A DNA stretch of 49,824 nucleotides, from NCBI RefSeq assembly GCF_018130145.1, contig NZ_JAFCMB010000032.1:1-49824 (forward strand). The letters are read 5' to 3'. The notes below the pieces were generated by a model, which made no database searches, had not been told where the DNA came from, and was given only the letters and a program-made list of their open reading frames with translations. The translations under genes were made by a program, and so were the position numbers. Every line of letters starts with the position of its first letter. Position 1 is the stretch's first letter. This document shows positions 39,553 through 47,712 of the stretch, one piece after another. The stretch comes from Bradyrhizobium sp. AUGA SZCCT0176. Lineage in GTDB: Bacteria; Pseudomonadota; Alphaproteobacteria; Rhizobiales; Xanthobacteraceae.

Positions 39553-40370
39553 TACGACTTCGCCTTGTTGCTCGGCCAATTGTGGGTTTCGCCGGTCGCA
39601 TCGCGGCACCAGCGATAGAAGGCGTCATACAGCGTGATGCCGGCCTCCAATTGCTCGAGATCGTCGTCGAACATTCGCGACAGGCCGAGCGAGGCGGCCA
39701 GCAGCCCGGGTGCTTCCGGCGAAAGGTCGAGCCGGCCGGTATCGGCGGCGCGGACCATCGTCGCCAGCCGCAACAGAGCCGGCGTCGCCAGACCGAATTC
39801 CTCGATCATCACGTCGAAGGTGCAGAGTTCGCCGCGGTGGCTCCAGAACACGTTCTCGACGTCGAAGGGCGCCGCGTTAAAGCGCTCGCCGACCGCGATC
39901 ACCTCCGACGGTGCGACGAACAGGAACACCGCGTTTGGATCGACAAATCTGCGAATTAGCCAGGGGCAGGCGATGCGGTCGATCTTCGGCCGCGCCCGCG
40001 TTACCCAGACGGTGCGGCCTCGCGCGTCGCGCGGCGGCAGCTTTTCGGCCGGCACCAGCGGCAGCTTGGCAGCCTTCCAGCCTTCAAAGCCGCCTTCGAG
40101 CGTTTCGGCCGACACGTCGAGATGCCGTAGCCAGGCGGCGGTGCCTTGCGCGAGCTTTTGGCCGCGCAGGCAAGCCACGATGGCGGGACGGCCGGAGAAC
40201 TCCTCGCCCCAATTGGCGGCATCCTGATGGCTACGCCTGACGGCGCCGGGAATTAGCCGCGGGTCGGCGGCGAAATCCTCGTCGGTACGGACGTCGATCA
40301 GGACAGGCATGTTCGCCGTGCCGATCAACCGTGCAAGTTTATCTGGAGATATCGTGGTGTAGGATGACAT
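39552..40370 (-). CDS. Rhodanese-ChrB C-terminal domain fusion
   Basis: A 272-residue protein with two domains. Residues 1-108 are a rhodanese fold with the active-site loop ACLRGQKLAQG, Cys67 being the expected sulfur acceptor. Residues 118-272 match the C-terminal ChrB domain (VTRARPKIDRIACPWLIRRFVDPNA), the part linked to chromate sensing and resistance; the N-terminal ChrB domain is absent. GAGG precedes the ATG. It overlaps chrA by one base, so both serve chromate handling. The rhodanese domain suggests thiol or persulfide chemistry beside efflux; this is inference. Confidence 0.88.
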   Translation of the reverse strand: MSSYTTISPDKLARLIGTANMPVLIDVRTDEDFAADPRLIPGAVRRSHQDAANWGEEFSGRPAIVACLRGQKLAQGTAAWLRHLDVSAETLEGGFEGWKAAKLPLVPAEKLPPRDARGRTVWVTRARPKIDRIACPWLIRRFVDPNAVFLFVAPSEVIAVGERFNAAPFDVENVFWSHRGELCTFDVMIEEFGLATPALLRLATMVRAADTGRLDLSPEAPGLLAASLGLSRMFDDDLEQLEAGITLYDAFYRWCRDATGETHNWPSNKAKS

Positions 40371-40639
40371 GGTTGCGCCCTCGTTAAGAGAAAACGGGCG
40401 CGATACTTGGGCATGTCGCCTCGTGGGGAGATCGCATGGTCCCCATGCGCCGAATTAACTGCTTGCCGGTTCGGCTGTCAACCCATGCACCCATCCTGCG
40501 GGCCCGATGCTTGCGGAATTCATTGTCCGGACCTAGCATGCGTCATATCGGGGACAAAGCAGGCTCCCCGTCAGACGGTCCGCCGTCCAAGCTCTGCGCA
40601 CCGCTCGACGTGTCGAGTTGCGCATGAAAGCATGGATCG

Positions 40640-41866
40640 ATGGCCAGCATTCCCACAGAGTCCAAATCGTCTACCGCAGCCTCGCTGATCACGCTGCTCT
40701 ATGTCGCGCGGGGCTTGCGCGGATTCGGCGACGGTTTTGCGATCATTATCCTGCCGGCCTACATGACGCTGCTGGGTTACGACGCCATCGCGGTCGGCAT
40801 CGTCGCCACCGCCTCGCTGCTGGGAACCGCGCTGCTGACCTTGATCGTCGGCTGGATCGCGCCCCGTCATGATTTGCGTCCGCTACTGATGTTCGGCGCG
40901 GGCCTGATGGCGGCCACCGGGGTTGCGTTCCCGGGCGTCGAGCACTTCGTCCTGATCGTGCTGGTCGCCTTTATCGGCACCATCAATCCGTCCGGCGGCG
41001 ACCTCGGCGTGCTGGTGCCGCTCGAACATGCGGTGCTCGCGCACAGCGCGGCCGACGAGCGCCGCACGCAGATATTTGCCCGCTACAGCCTGATCGGCGC
41101 GCTGGCCACCGCGGCGGGATCGTTGGCGGCGTCGTTGCCCGATTTTCTCGTTGCCAGCGGCAGCACCCAGCTCGGCGCGTTCCGCCTGATGTTCTATGCC
41201 TACGCCGCGCTCGGCATGCTCTGCGCCGCGCTCTATCGTCGTGTCCCGCACACGCGCGGCGAGGAGCGGGCGCCGCAGACGCCGCTCGGGCCTTCGCGCG
41301 GCACTGTCTACAAGCTCGCCGCGCTGTTCAGCATCGATGCGTTCGCGGGCGGTTTCGTCGCGCAGTCGTTGCTGGTGCTGTGGCTGTTCGAGCGCTTCGA
41401 TCTTTCACTATCTGCGGCGGGATTGTTCTTCTTCTGGTCGAGCACGCTGAGCGCCTTCTCCTATCCGGTCGCCGCCTGGCTCGCCAGGCGCATCGGCCTC
41501 GTCAACACCATGGTGTTCACGCACATCCCCTCCAGCGTGTTCCTGATCCTGGCGGCGTTCTCGCCCAATCTTTATCTGGCGCTGGGGCTGTTGTTGCTGC
41601 GTTCGGCGCTGTCGCAAATGGATGTGCCGACCCGCACCTCCTATGTGATGGCAGTCGTGACACCCGCAGAGCGGCCCGCCGCCGCCAGCGTCACCGCGGT
41701 GCCGCGCAGCCTTGCGTCCGCGATCAGCCCGGCGATCTCAGGCGCGCTGCTGATGACGGCGTTTTCCGGCCTGCCGCTGGTGGTCTGCGGCGCGTTGAAG
41801 ATCGGCTACGACCTCGCGCTGCTGTTCTCGTTCCGCCACATCAAGCCGCCCGAGGAGTCGTCCTGA
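40640..41866 (+). CDS. MFS transporter
   Basis: A 408-residue major-facilitator transporter with twelve likely membrane segments. Loop motifs include RGLRGFGDGFAIIILPAYMTL after helix 1, GWIAPRHDLRPLLMFG between helices 2 and 3, and AWLARRIGLVNTMVFTHIPS in the second half. A middle cytoplasmic loop (RRVPHTRGEERAPQTPLGPS) separates two six-helix bundles. No substrate can be read from the sequence. It is transcribed away from the chromate operon across a 270-base gap with no other gene. The start ATG has no clear Shine-Dalgarno site and an alternative start slightly upstream is possible. Confidence 0.85.
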   Translation: MASIPTESKSSTAASLITLLYVARGLRGFGDGFAIIILPAYMTLLGYDAIAVGIVATASLLGTALLTLIVGWIAPRHDLRPLLMFGAGLMAATGVAFPGVEHFVLIVLVAFIGTINPSGGDLGVLVPLEHAVLAHSAADERRTQIFARYSLIGALATAAGSLAASLPDFLVASGSTQLGAFRLMFYAYAALGMLCAALYRRVPHTRGEERAPQTPLGPSRGTVYKLAALFSIDAFAGGFVAQSLLVLWLFERFDLSLSAAGLFFFWSSTLSAFSYPVAAWLARRIGLVNTMVFTHIPSSVFLILAAFSPNLYLALGLLLLRSALSQMDVPTRTSYVMAVVTPAERPAAASVTAVPRSLASAISPAISGALLMTAFSGLPLVVCGALKIGYDLALLFSFRHIKPPEESS

Positions 41867-41888
41867 CGCGGTGGGGAGGCAGCACAAA

Positions 41889-42353
41889 TCATTCCTGACG
41901 CACCGGTAACTGCCGGATCTGGAATCCGGTCTTGTTCTGTTCAAAGCCGACGCCAGAATAGAATTTCAGCGTCGCCGGGCTTTTCGATCCCGTCAACAGC
42001 ATGACTTTGTAACAATTGTGTTTCCAGGCCTCGGCGACCGCGTGTTTGAGAACGGCGCCGCCGTGTCCCTGCTTGCGATGGTTTGCGCCGGTGACCACGT
42101 TCTCGATCAGCGCATAGGGCAAGCCGCCGCGGGTCAGGTTCGGCACAACGACGAGCGTGCAGGACGTGACGAGCACGTGCTGCCGGACCCCAACGAAAAC
42201 GGCGCTTCCCTTGTAGCCCGAGAGCTGCCGCCAGATCGATGTCGCATCCTCGATCGCGAGAGGCGGATCGGAGGGATTCAAGTCGCGATATAATTCCAGC
42301 AGCGCCGGAAGATCGGGTTGCTCGACGGCACGAATGAGCAGATCAGCAGACAT
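41889..42353 (-). CDS. GNAT-family N-acetyltransferase
   Basis: A 154-residue acetyl-CoA-dependent acetyltransferase. The acetyl-CoA loop is NHRKQGHGGAVLKHAV (the Q-x-x-G-x-G/A type) after the strand YALIENVVTG; the fold ends with CYKVMLLTGSKSPATLKFYSGVGFEQ. It begins at ATG 42353. The acceptor is unknown. Thirteen bases separate it from the end of the upstream XRE regulator gene on the same strand, so the regulator and this enzyme are probably one operon. It converges with the MFS gene at 40640. Confidence 0.88.
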   Translation of the reverse strand: MSADLLIRAVEQPDLPALLELYRDLNPSDPPLAIEDATSIWRQLSGYKGSAVFVGVRQHVLVTSCTLVVVPNLTRGGLPYALIENVVTGANHRKQGHGGAVLKHAVAEAWKHNCYKVMLLTGSKSPATLKFYSGVGFEQNKTGFQIRQLPVRQE

Positions 42354-42366
42354 GGTTCACCCTCGT

Positions 42367-43194
42367 TCAGTCCCTGCGAAGCGTTGTGCGCGATGCGTCT
42401 TCGGCAGCCCAGCCGCGCAGGATGCGGGCGGTGGTGTCATCCAGGGGGAAGAAATTTTCGATGCGAAGTTCCTGCAGCGTAATATCCTGCGGAATGCCCA
42501 GCGTGGCGATGGTCGTAAACAGCCGCAGATCGATCCCGTCTTTGCGGAAATGCATGGGAAGCACTGGCGAGATAGCCAGTTCGGCAGGGGGCGCATGGAC
42601 CGCCGCCTGCACGCCTTCATAAGCGAGCAATCGTTTAAGAAGCGCTGCGGTCTCGGTTGATCCGTCAGCGGCAGCGTCGGCTTCCACGCTCCGGATGAAA
42701 TAGCCGACGACTTCGACCCAGTTCACCAAATGCGGCCGCAGCACATCAGGGGCAACCAGCGCGTCGGCCAGATTGATCGGCGTGTCCGGCGGGAGTGGCC
42801 CGACCAGAAATTCGACCAGCCGGACGGCGCCGGAATTGCTCTGCAGCAGATTCCAGTGCCGATCGACCGCAACCGCAGGAAACGGCTCCTGCTGGGCCAG
42901 CATGAAATCGAGCGCAGTGCGGATTTGCCCGAGCTCGGGCGCGGCGAGGTTGGTCTGCCGCCACACCGGCGCAAAGCCCGCCGCGATCAGCAGCGAATTA
43001 TGCTGGCGCAGCGGCACGTCGAGGGCGATCGCAAGCCGTATCACCATGTCCCGGCTCGGCGCTGCGCGACCCAGTTCAAGGAAACTCAGATGCCGCTGCG
43101 AAATCTCGGTGCGCCCGGCGAGTTCGAGTTGCGACAGGCCTCGCTTCCGTCGCCACCAGCGGAGGTTTGCCGCGAAATCCTGCTGGAGCGCCAT
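42367..43194 (-). CDS. XRE-family regulator with MmyB-like ligand domain
   Basis: A 275-residue regulator. The N-terminal Cro/C1 helix-turn-helix spans about 8-62 (LRWWRRKRGLSQLELAGRTEISQRHLSFLE split around GLSQLELA and ISQRHLSFLE). The rest (about 95-265; VAVDRHWNLLQSNSGAVRLV, HFRKDGIDLRLFTTIATLG) matches the MmyB-like ligand-binding domain, a PAS-like fold reported to bind fatty acids in some members. I start at ATG 43194 rather than the upstream frame. It is divergent from the EamA transporter gene, with 82 bases and paired inverted repeats between, and is followed by a GNAT gene. Confidence 0.9.
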   Translation of the reverse strand: MALQQDFAANLRWWRRKRGLSQLELAGRTEISQRHLSFLELGRAAPSRDMVIRLAIALDVPLRQHNSLLIAAGFAPVWRQTNLAAPELGQIRTALDFMLAQQEPFPAVAVDRHWNLLQSNSGAVRLVEFLVGPLPPDTPINLADALVAPDVLRPHLVNWVEVVGYFIRSVEADAAADGSTETAALLKRLLAYEGVQAAVHAPPAELAISPVLPMHFRKDGIDLRLFTTIATLGIPQDITLQELRIENFFPLDDTTARILRGWAAEDASRTTLRRD

Positions 43195-43221
43195 GAGTAC
43201 CTGCCAGGTAGTTGCCGAAAC

Positions 43222-43260
43222 CTTGCCGACCGGCAAGATGGCACAAGCCAGCTTGGCAAG
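43222..43260. promoter_or_regulatory. Inverted repeats in the XRE/EamA divergent region
   Basis: CTTGCC (43222-43227) and GGCAAG (43232-43237) form a 6-bp inverted repeat; 14 bases on, CTTGGCAAG (43252-43260) repeats the same half-site as a tighter palindrome. These are good operator candidates for the neighbouring XRE regulator controlling both directions. Confidence 0.45.
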
Positions 43261-43276
43261 ACATGGGAGACAGGCA

Positions 43277-44161
43277 TTGGGCGGCGAATGGGTCGGTGTC
43301 GCAATTGCATTGGTATCGAGTTCTCTCGGTGGGACCGCGGCGGCGATCACGCGCTATCTCGCCGGCAATACCGATCCGGTCACGATGGCGATCCTGCGCT
43401 GGGGCATCGGCTTTTGCTGCGTGTTGCCTGCCGCGCTGCTCCTGAAAGCGCGCTGGCCGCAGCGCCGGGATTGGCCTGCCGTCGCCGCACTGGGCTTCTG
43501 CTTTTTTGGCGTGTTCTTCGTCCTCTACAACATCGCGATGTCCTATACGACCGCGGCGCGCGCCAGCCTCGCGCTGGCGACGCTGCCGCTGCACACCATG
43601 GTGGTCGGCGCCTTGCTCGGCATCGAGCCGCTGACGAAACGGAAATCGGTCGGCGTCGGCATCGCCGTGCTCGGCGTCTTCGCGGCCCTGGCATCGGGGC
43701 TCTCGAGCGCGCCGGCGGGCGCCTGGCGCGGCGAACTGATCATGACGGCGGCCGTCTTGTGCATGGCGTTCTACAACGTCTGGTCCCGTCCGTTCATCCA
43801 GCGATCGAGCGCGCTAGGCTTCCTCACCGTCGGCATGGGCACGGGTGCCGCCGCGCTGATCCTGGTGGGCTCCCTGACCGGGAGCGTCGCGGTCTTGAGC
43901 CAGTTCGGAACGGCGCAATGGATCGCAGGCCTCTATCTCGGGATCGCCGGCGGCGCGCTGGCGTTCATCCTGTGGGTGCTGGCGCTCGAGCGGGCGTCGC
44001 CGACCCGCGTGGCCAACACCATGACCGTCAACCCGCTGGCGGCGGGATTGCTCGCCACGCAGCTGGTCGGGGAGCCGATCACGCCGAACCTCGTGCTCGG
44101 GCTGGTCGCGGTGTTCGCCGGCATCTGGATCGCGACGTCGGCGGCGAAGGGGTTACCCTAA
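43277..44161 (+). CDS. EamA/DMT-superfamily transporter
   Basis: A 294-residue drug/metabolite transporter with ten membrane segments in two EamA repeats: the first begins VGVAIALVSSSLGGTAAAITR, the second GELIMTAAVLCMAFYNVWSR, and the C-terminal end has the typical NTMTVNPLAAGLLATQLVGEPIT stretch. The open frame runs far upstream, antisense to the XRE gene, so the start must be later: TTG 43277 has GGGAG before it and opens directly into the first helix. Likely exports a metabolite or amino acid; no substrate can be assigned. The divergent XRE regulator probably controls it. Confidence 0.85.
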   Translation: MGGEWVGVAIALVSSSLGGTAAAITRYLAGNTDPVTMAILRWGIGFCCVLPAALLLKARWPQRRDWPAVAALGFCFFGVFFVLYNIAMSYTTAARASLALATLPLHTMVVGALLGIEPLTKRKSVGVGIAVLGVFAALASGLSSAPAGAWRGELIMTAAVLCMAFYNVWSRPFIQRSSALGFLTVGMGTGAAALILVGSLTGSVAVLSQFGTAQWIAGLYLGIAGGALAFILWVLALERASPTRVANTMTVNPLAAGLLATQLVGEPITPNLVLGLVAVFAGIWIATSAAKGLP

Positions 44162-44218
44162 GTTGCCAGGCCGGATATCATCCGATGCCGCCGTTCTGAG
44201 TTGCAAGGAAGTCGCGCC

Positions 44219-44713
44219 ATGACGATCGAGGTCCGTCAGATTCGCGAGGAAGACATTGAGAGCTTCCATGCCGCCGTCGGTGTGGTGGCCCGCGAGCACA
44301 GATATCTCGCGCTTATCGAGGCGCCGCCGATCGAACGCGCAACGGCCTTCGTCCGCCGCAACATCGAAAAGGGTTACCCGCAGTTCGTCGCCATCGCCGA
44401 TCGGGAGGTCATCGGCTGGTGCAACATCCCACCGGCTTCACGCGAGGTGATGGCGCATGTCGGCGATCTCTTTATGGGATTGCTGCCGCAGTGGCGCGGT
44501 CAGGGGCTGGGTGAACGTCTGCTGCGGGAATCCCTCGTGGCCGCGGATGCGTTTGGATATCTGCGCATCGAACTCGGCGTGTTTGCGGACAATCCGAGCG
44601 CCGCGGCGCTCTACCGCAAGGCCGGGTTCGTCGAGGAAGGGATCAAGCGGCGTGCGATTTTGATCAATGGTGTCTTCCACGACGAGGTCATCATGGCGCG
44701 CTTCAGGGATTGA
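44219..44713 (+). CDS. GNAT-family N-acetyltransferase
   Basis: A 164-residue acetyltransferase with the acetyl-CoA loop QWRGQGLGERLLRESL and the typical ending LRIELGVFADNPSAAALYRKAGFVEEGIKRR, split around NPSAAALYRKAGF. This last motif is the RimI/RimJ-type helix and strand. AAGGAA precedes the ATG at 44219. It lies 57 bases after the EamA gene on the same strand and may be co-expressed with it; an exporter plus an acetyltransferase is a common pairing for detoxification of a small amine, but this is inference only. Confidence 0.88.
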   Translation: MTIEVRQIREEDIESFHAAVGVVAREHRYLALIEAPPIERATAFVRRNIEKGYPQFVAIADREVIGWCNIPPASREVMAHVGDLFMGLLPQWRGQGLGERLLRESLVAADAFGYLRIELGVFADNPSAAALYRKAGFVEEGIKRRAILINGVFHDEVIMARFRD

Positions 44714-44719
44714 GGCGAC

Positions 44720-45136
44720 TCACGCCGCGGCGATGGCCTCGATCTCGATCAGGAAATCGGGGCCATAGAGCTTCGACACCTCGACCAGCGTGACCGCGGG
44801 CGCGGCCGGCGGCGTGACGGAGACAAAGAAGCGGTTCCGGGCTTCCCGGTAGCGGCCGAGATTGTCCATGTCGGTGAGAAATACCGTGAGTTTGACCAGG
44901 TTGGCGGCCGTGCATCCGCTTGCCCGCAGCGCGATGGTAAGGTTCTCGAACACTTGTTCTGCTTGCGCGGCAAAATCGTTCTTGCCGACCACATTGCCGT
45001 CGCGATCGAGCGCGGTTTGGCCGGCGATGAAGATGAGGCGGCCCGGACTGACGTCAACGATCTGCGAATAGCCGGGTGGGGTGCCGAGTTCGGGCGGGTT
45101 GATGCGCCGGATCGACGGCGTCGTGGCATCTACCAT
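44720..45136 (-). CDS. RidA-family protein lacking the key arginine
   Basis: A 138-residue member of the YjgF/YER057c/UK114 (Rid) family: LIFIAGQTALDRDGNVVGKNDFAAQ and VFENLTIALRASGCTAANLVKL are clear. In canonical RidA the imine-deaminating Arg lies in PARSCVEV; the equivalent here reads PAVTLVEV, so Arg is replaced by Val and 2-aminoacrylate deaminase activity is not expected. It begins nine bases after the stop of the MFS gene at 45146 and is the second gene of that operon, probably acting on the transported compound. It converges with the GNAT gene. Confidence 0.88.
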   Translation of the reverse strand: MVDATTPSIRRINPPELGTPPGYSQIVDVSPGRLIFIAGQTALDRDGNVVGKNDFAAQAEQVFENLTIALRASGCTAANLVKLTVFLTDMDNLGRYREARNRFFVSVTPPAAPAVTLVEVSKLYGPDFLIEIEAIAAA

Positions 45137-45145
45137 TGGGAGTCC

Positions 45146-46312
45146 TCATGATTGTGTCGTCATGGGCGGATGGCTGCGCACCAAAAACAGCGCGAGCAGC
45201 GCGGCGAGGCTGAGCGCGGAGGAGACGATCAGAACGCGGCTGCCCATAATGTCGATCAAGAGGCTGAACAGCAATGGAGCGGCGGCCTGCGCCATCCGCG
45301 CCGGCGCGCCGATGATGCCGAGGCGATAGCCGTAATTCTGGGGGCCGAAGATCGCCAGCGGCAGCGTGCCGCGCGCGATGGTGAGGATGCCGTTGCCGGC
45401 GCCGTAGAAGATCGCGAACACGCTGGCCGCCCCGCCACCGGCCAATCCGAGTATCGCCACGCCGATCGGATTCGTGACACATGCGAGCTTGGTCGAGACC
45501 AGCGGATGAAAGCGGCTGAGGAAGCCAGCCTCGAAGATACGCGCCGCCACCTGCGCCGGGCCAAGCAGGGCGCCGGCGAACACCGCCTGCGCGGTGGTGG
45601 CGCCGGCCGCTTCCATGATGCGCGGCAGATGCGCGGCCATCGCACCGGTGACGGTCCAGGCGGCGGCGAACACGAAGGCCAGCAGGATCATGGTGCGGTC
45701 GATCGGGATGTGCGGCTTGACCGCGTTCGCCACCGCAGCCTTGGCGCCCTGGACCGCCGGCAGCATCAGCAAATTGATCGGCAGCCCAATCAGAATATGC
45801 GCGGCCGCCCAGGCAAAGCAGGTGTTGCGCCAGCCGATGGTCTCCAGCCCCCAGGCCGACAGCGGCCATCCGACCGTGGATGCAAAACCCGCGAGCAACG
45901 TGATGCCGGTGATCGAGCGCCGCGCTTCATTGCCGTAGATGCGCCCGAGCGCGGCGAACGCCGCATCGTAGAGGCCGCCGGTCATGCCTATGCCAAGCAG
46001 TAGCCAGGCGAGAACCATCACCGGAATGGAATAGCTGAACCCAAGCAGCGTCAGTCCGGCCGCGAATATCACATTGGACATCGACAGCACCGGCCGGCCA
46101 CCGACCAGGTCGATCTGCCGGCCGATGCGCGGGCCAAGCAAAGCCGAGATCACCAGGGCGGCGGAGAAGGCGGCAAATATCCAGTTCGAGGAGACCCCGA
46201 GATCGCGTGAGATCGGGTCGGCCAGAATGGCCGGCAGGTAATAGCTCGATGCCCAGGCCAGCGTCTGCGTGGTGCCGAGCGCGATGATGATGGGGAGGGG
46301 GCGTGCGCTCAT
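45146..46312 (-). CDS. MFS transporter, first gene of an MFS-RidA operon
   Basis: A 388-residue major-facilitator transporter with twelve membrane segments. Useful landmarks are LGTTQTLAWASSYYLPAILA in helix 1, the GPRIGRQIDLVGGRPVLSMS loop between helices 2 and 3 and the C-terminal AALLALFLVRSHPPM. The RidA-like gene follows after nine bases. No regulator is encoded beside it, yet a perfect 12-bp palindrome lies 61 bases upstream of the start codon, so it is probably controlled by a repressor encoded elsewhere. The upstream neighbour is the MFS gene of the arsenic-type unit, which ends 134 bases away. Confidence 0.85.
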   Translation of the reverse strand: MSARPLPIIIALGTTQTLAWASSYYLPAILADPISRDLGVSSNWIFAAFSAALVISALLGPRIGRQIDLVGGRPVLSMSNVIFAAGLTLLGFSYSIPVMVLAWLLLGIGMTGGLYDAAFAALGRIYGNEARRSITGITLLAGFASTVGWPLSAWGLETIGWRNTCFAWAAAHILIGLPINLLMLPAVQGAKAAVANAVKPHIPIDRTMILLAFVFAAAWTVTGAMAAHLPRIMEAAGATTAQAVFAGALLGPAQVAARIFEAGFLSRFHPLVSTKLACVTNPIGVAILGLAGGGAASVFAIFYGAGNGILTIARGTLPLAIFGPQNYGYRLGIIGAPARMAQAAAPLLFSLLIDIMGSRVLIVSSALSLAALLALFLVRSHPPMTTQS

Positions 46313-46372
46313 GGCTTATCTTTTTCGTTGCGCCTGCTTGTTGTCGTTGCCGTCGTTCCAGCGTGCCGGAAT

Positions 46373-46400
46373 CAAGTTGTCTATGATAATAGACAACTTG
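46373..46400. promoter_or_regulatory. Perfect 12-bp palindrome, candidate operator
   Basis: CAAGTTGTCTAT (46373-46384) and ATAGACAACTTG (46389-46400) are exact reverse complements around GATA. The inner TTGTCTAT...ATAGACAA form resembles operators of GntR-type (FCD) regulators, and it lies between the two MFS genes, upstream of the MFS-RidA pair. No T-tract follows on either strand, so a terminator is unlikely. Confidence 0.6.
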
Positions 46401-46446
46401 GAGCCTAGGCGCCATGACGTCAGGTGGCAACAGGCTTGTGTCGCAC

Positions 46447-47712
46447 TCATGCCTGAACCGTGGTCCGTCTCGACCAGTAGAGTGCCAATGGCCCAAGCAG
46501 AATACCCACCGCGAGCACGGTAAACGCCGCCGTCCAGGCGGAGGCGCTCGACGGTCCACCGGCCGCATCCAGCGCAACGCCAAGGGCCCAGGCGCCCAAA
46601 GCCGAAAGGCTGAAGCCGACGGTCGAATGCACGGCCATCGTTGCCCCGCGGTACTTTGGGTCCGCCGCCATCGTCATCCCCGATGTCAGCGCGCCGGAAT
46701 CGGCGGGCACGGTGATGGCGTAGGCCAGGATCAGCGGCAGCAGCAGCCATGGCGATTTGTCGGCGAACGCGCCGATCAAGAGCGCCACGACGGCCGAACT
46801 GAACATCACCGCAGTGATGGCGCGATGGCGGCCGAACCGGATCGCGCATTCATTGCCGAGAATACTTGCGGGCATTGCGAGCACGGAGAACAGCACGCTG
46901 ACGACGACGGGGGTCAGGATCGAGCCGTCCGAACTCCTAGCCGCCACGAATGTCCAGAACGCCACCAGCCAGGTTCGGATGCCGTAAAGCTCAAAGCAGT
47001 GCGCGCCATAGCCGAGAACGAAACCCATCGCGCTGGTGTTGCGAAACACCGGCGCAAAATCCAGCAAACGGCCTTGCGCGGGCTTCGGCGTCACCGGCTG
47101 CAGCAGGAAGCACACGGAAAGCATCACCAGCGGGCCCAGCGCCGTCACCAGGAAGGCAGCGCGCCAGCCCCAGGCCTCCGCGACGAGCTGCGAGATGAGG
47201 AACGACAGTCCGACGCCGAACGAGAAGCTTGATGTGTAGAACGTGACCGCGCGTGATGAATCGCCCGGTGCAAGCCGGTCGGTCAGCGCCTTGAGCCCCG
47301 GCATGTAAGCGCCCGCAAATCCGATGCCCGCGATGGCGTTGAACAACGCCCCGGACCAGAGGCCGGTGGCAAACAGGCCGAACAGCAATGTACCGAGTGC
47401 ACTGACCGCGGAGCCGGCGATTAGAATCTTGCGCGCGTCGATCCGGTCGGTCAGCGTCGCCAGCACCGGCACGGTCAACATGTAGCCCGCAGCGCCCGAG
47501 CCGGCGAGCAGGCCGGCCTGCGCGCCGCTCAGATGCCATTCCGGAATCAGGAACGCCGCGAGAATGGAAGGCACCACGACATGCGGAAGCAGGCTGCCGA
47601 GCTGCCCCACACACATCGCGACGATGACGGATCGGCCGTTTAAGGAAATGCGTTTCACCCCGGTTCGTTCAGGACGCGCAGCCGCATCCCGTTTTGCCTT
47701 GTTGCTTGGCAT
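46447..47712 (-). CDS. MFS transporter of the ArsR-linked unit
   Basis: A 421-residue major-facilitator transporter with twelve membrane segments; LSGAQAGLLAGSGAAGYMLTV, the loop TLTDRIDARKILIAGS and FAGAYMPGLKALTDRLAPGDS are clear. The start ATG 47712 lies 44 bases inside the end of the flavoprotein gene, in another frame, so the two are tightly coupled. In ars-type operons an MFS protein usually exports an arsenical or its derivative; here it should export the product or substrate of the flavoprotein. It is not similar enough by eye to call ArsJ or ArsK. The order is ArsR, flavoprotein, MFS. Confidence 0.85.
   Translation of the reverse strand: MPSNKAKRDAAARPERTGVKRISLNGRSVIVAMCVGQLGSLLPHVVVPSILAAFLIPEWHLSGAQAGLLAGSGAAGYMLTVPVLATLTDRIDARKILIAGSAVSALGTLLFGLFATGLWSGALFNAIAGIGFAGAYMPGLKALTDRLAPGDSSRAVTFYTSSFSFGVGLSFLISQLVAEAWGWRAAFLVTALGPLVMLSVCFLLQPVTPKPAQGRLLDFAPVFRNTSAMGFVLGYGAHCFELYGIRTWLVAFWTFVAARSSDGSILTPVVVSVLFSVLAMPASILGNECAIRFGRHRAITAVMFSSAVVALLIGAFADKSPWLLLPLILAYAITVPADSGALTSGMTMAADPKYRGATMAVHSTVGFSLSALGAWALGVALDAAGGPSSASAWTAAFTVLAVGILLGPLALYWSRRTTVQA

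Noticed and set aside
38279..39628. Open frame of 449 residues overlapping chrA on the same strand
   Set aside because: Arg/Ala-rich out-of-frame translation of chrA; chrA has both CHR signatures and the coupled TAATG start.
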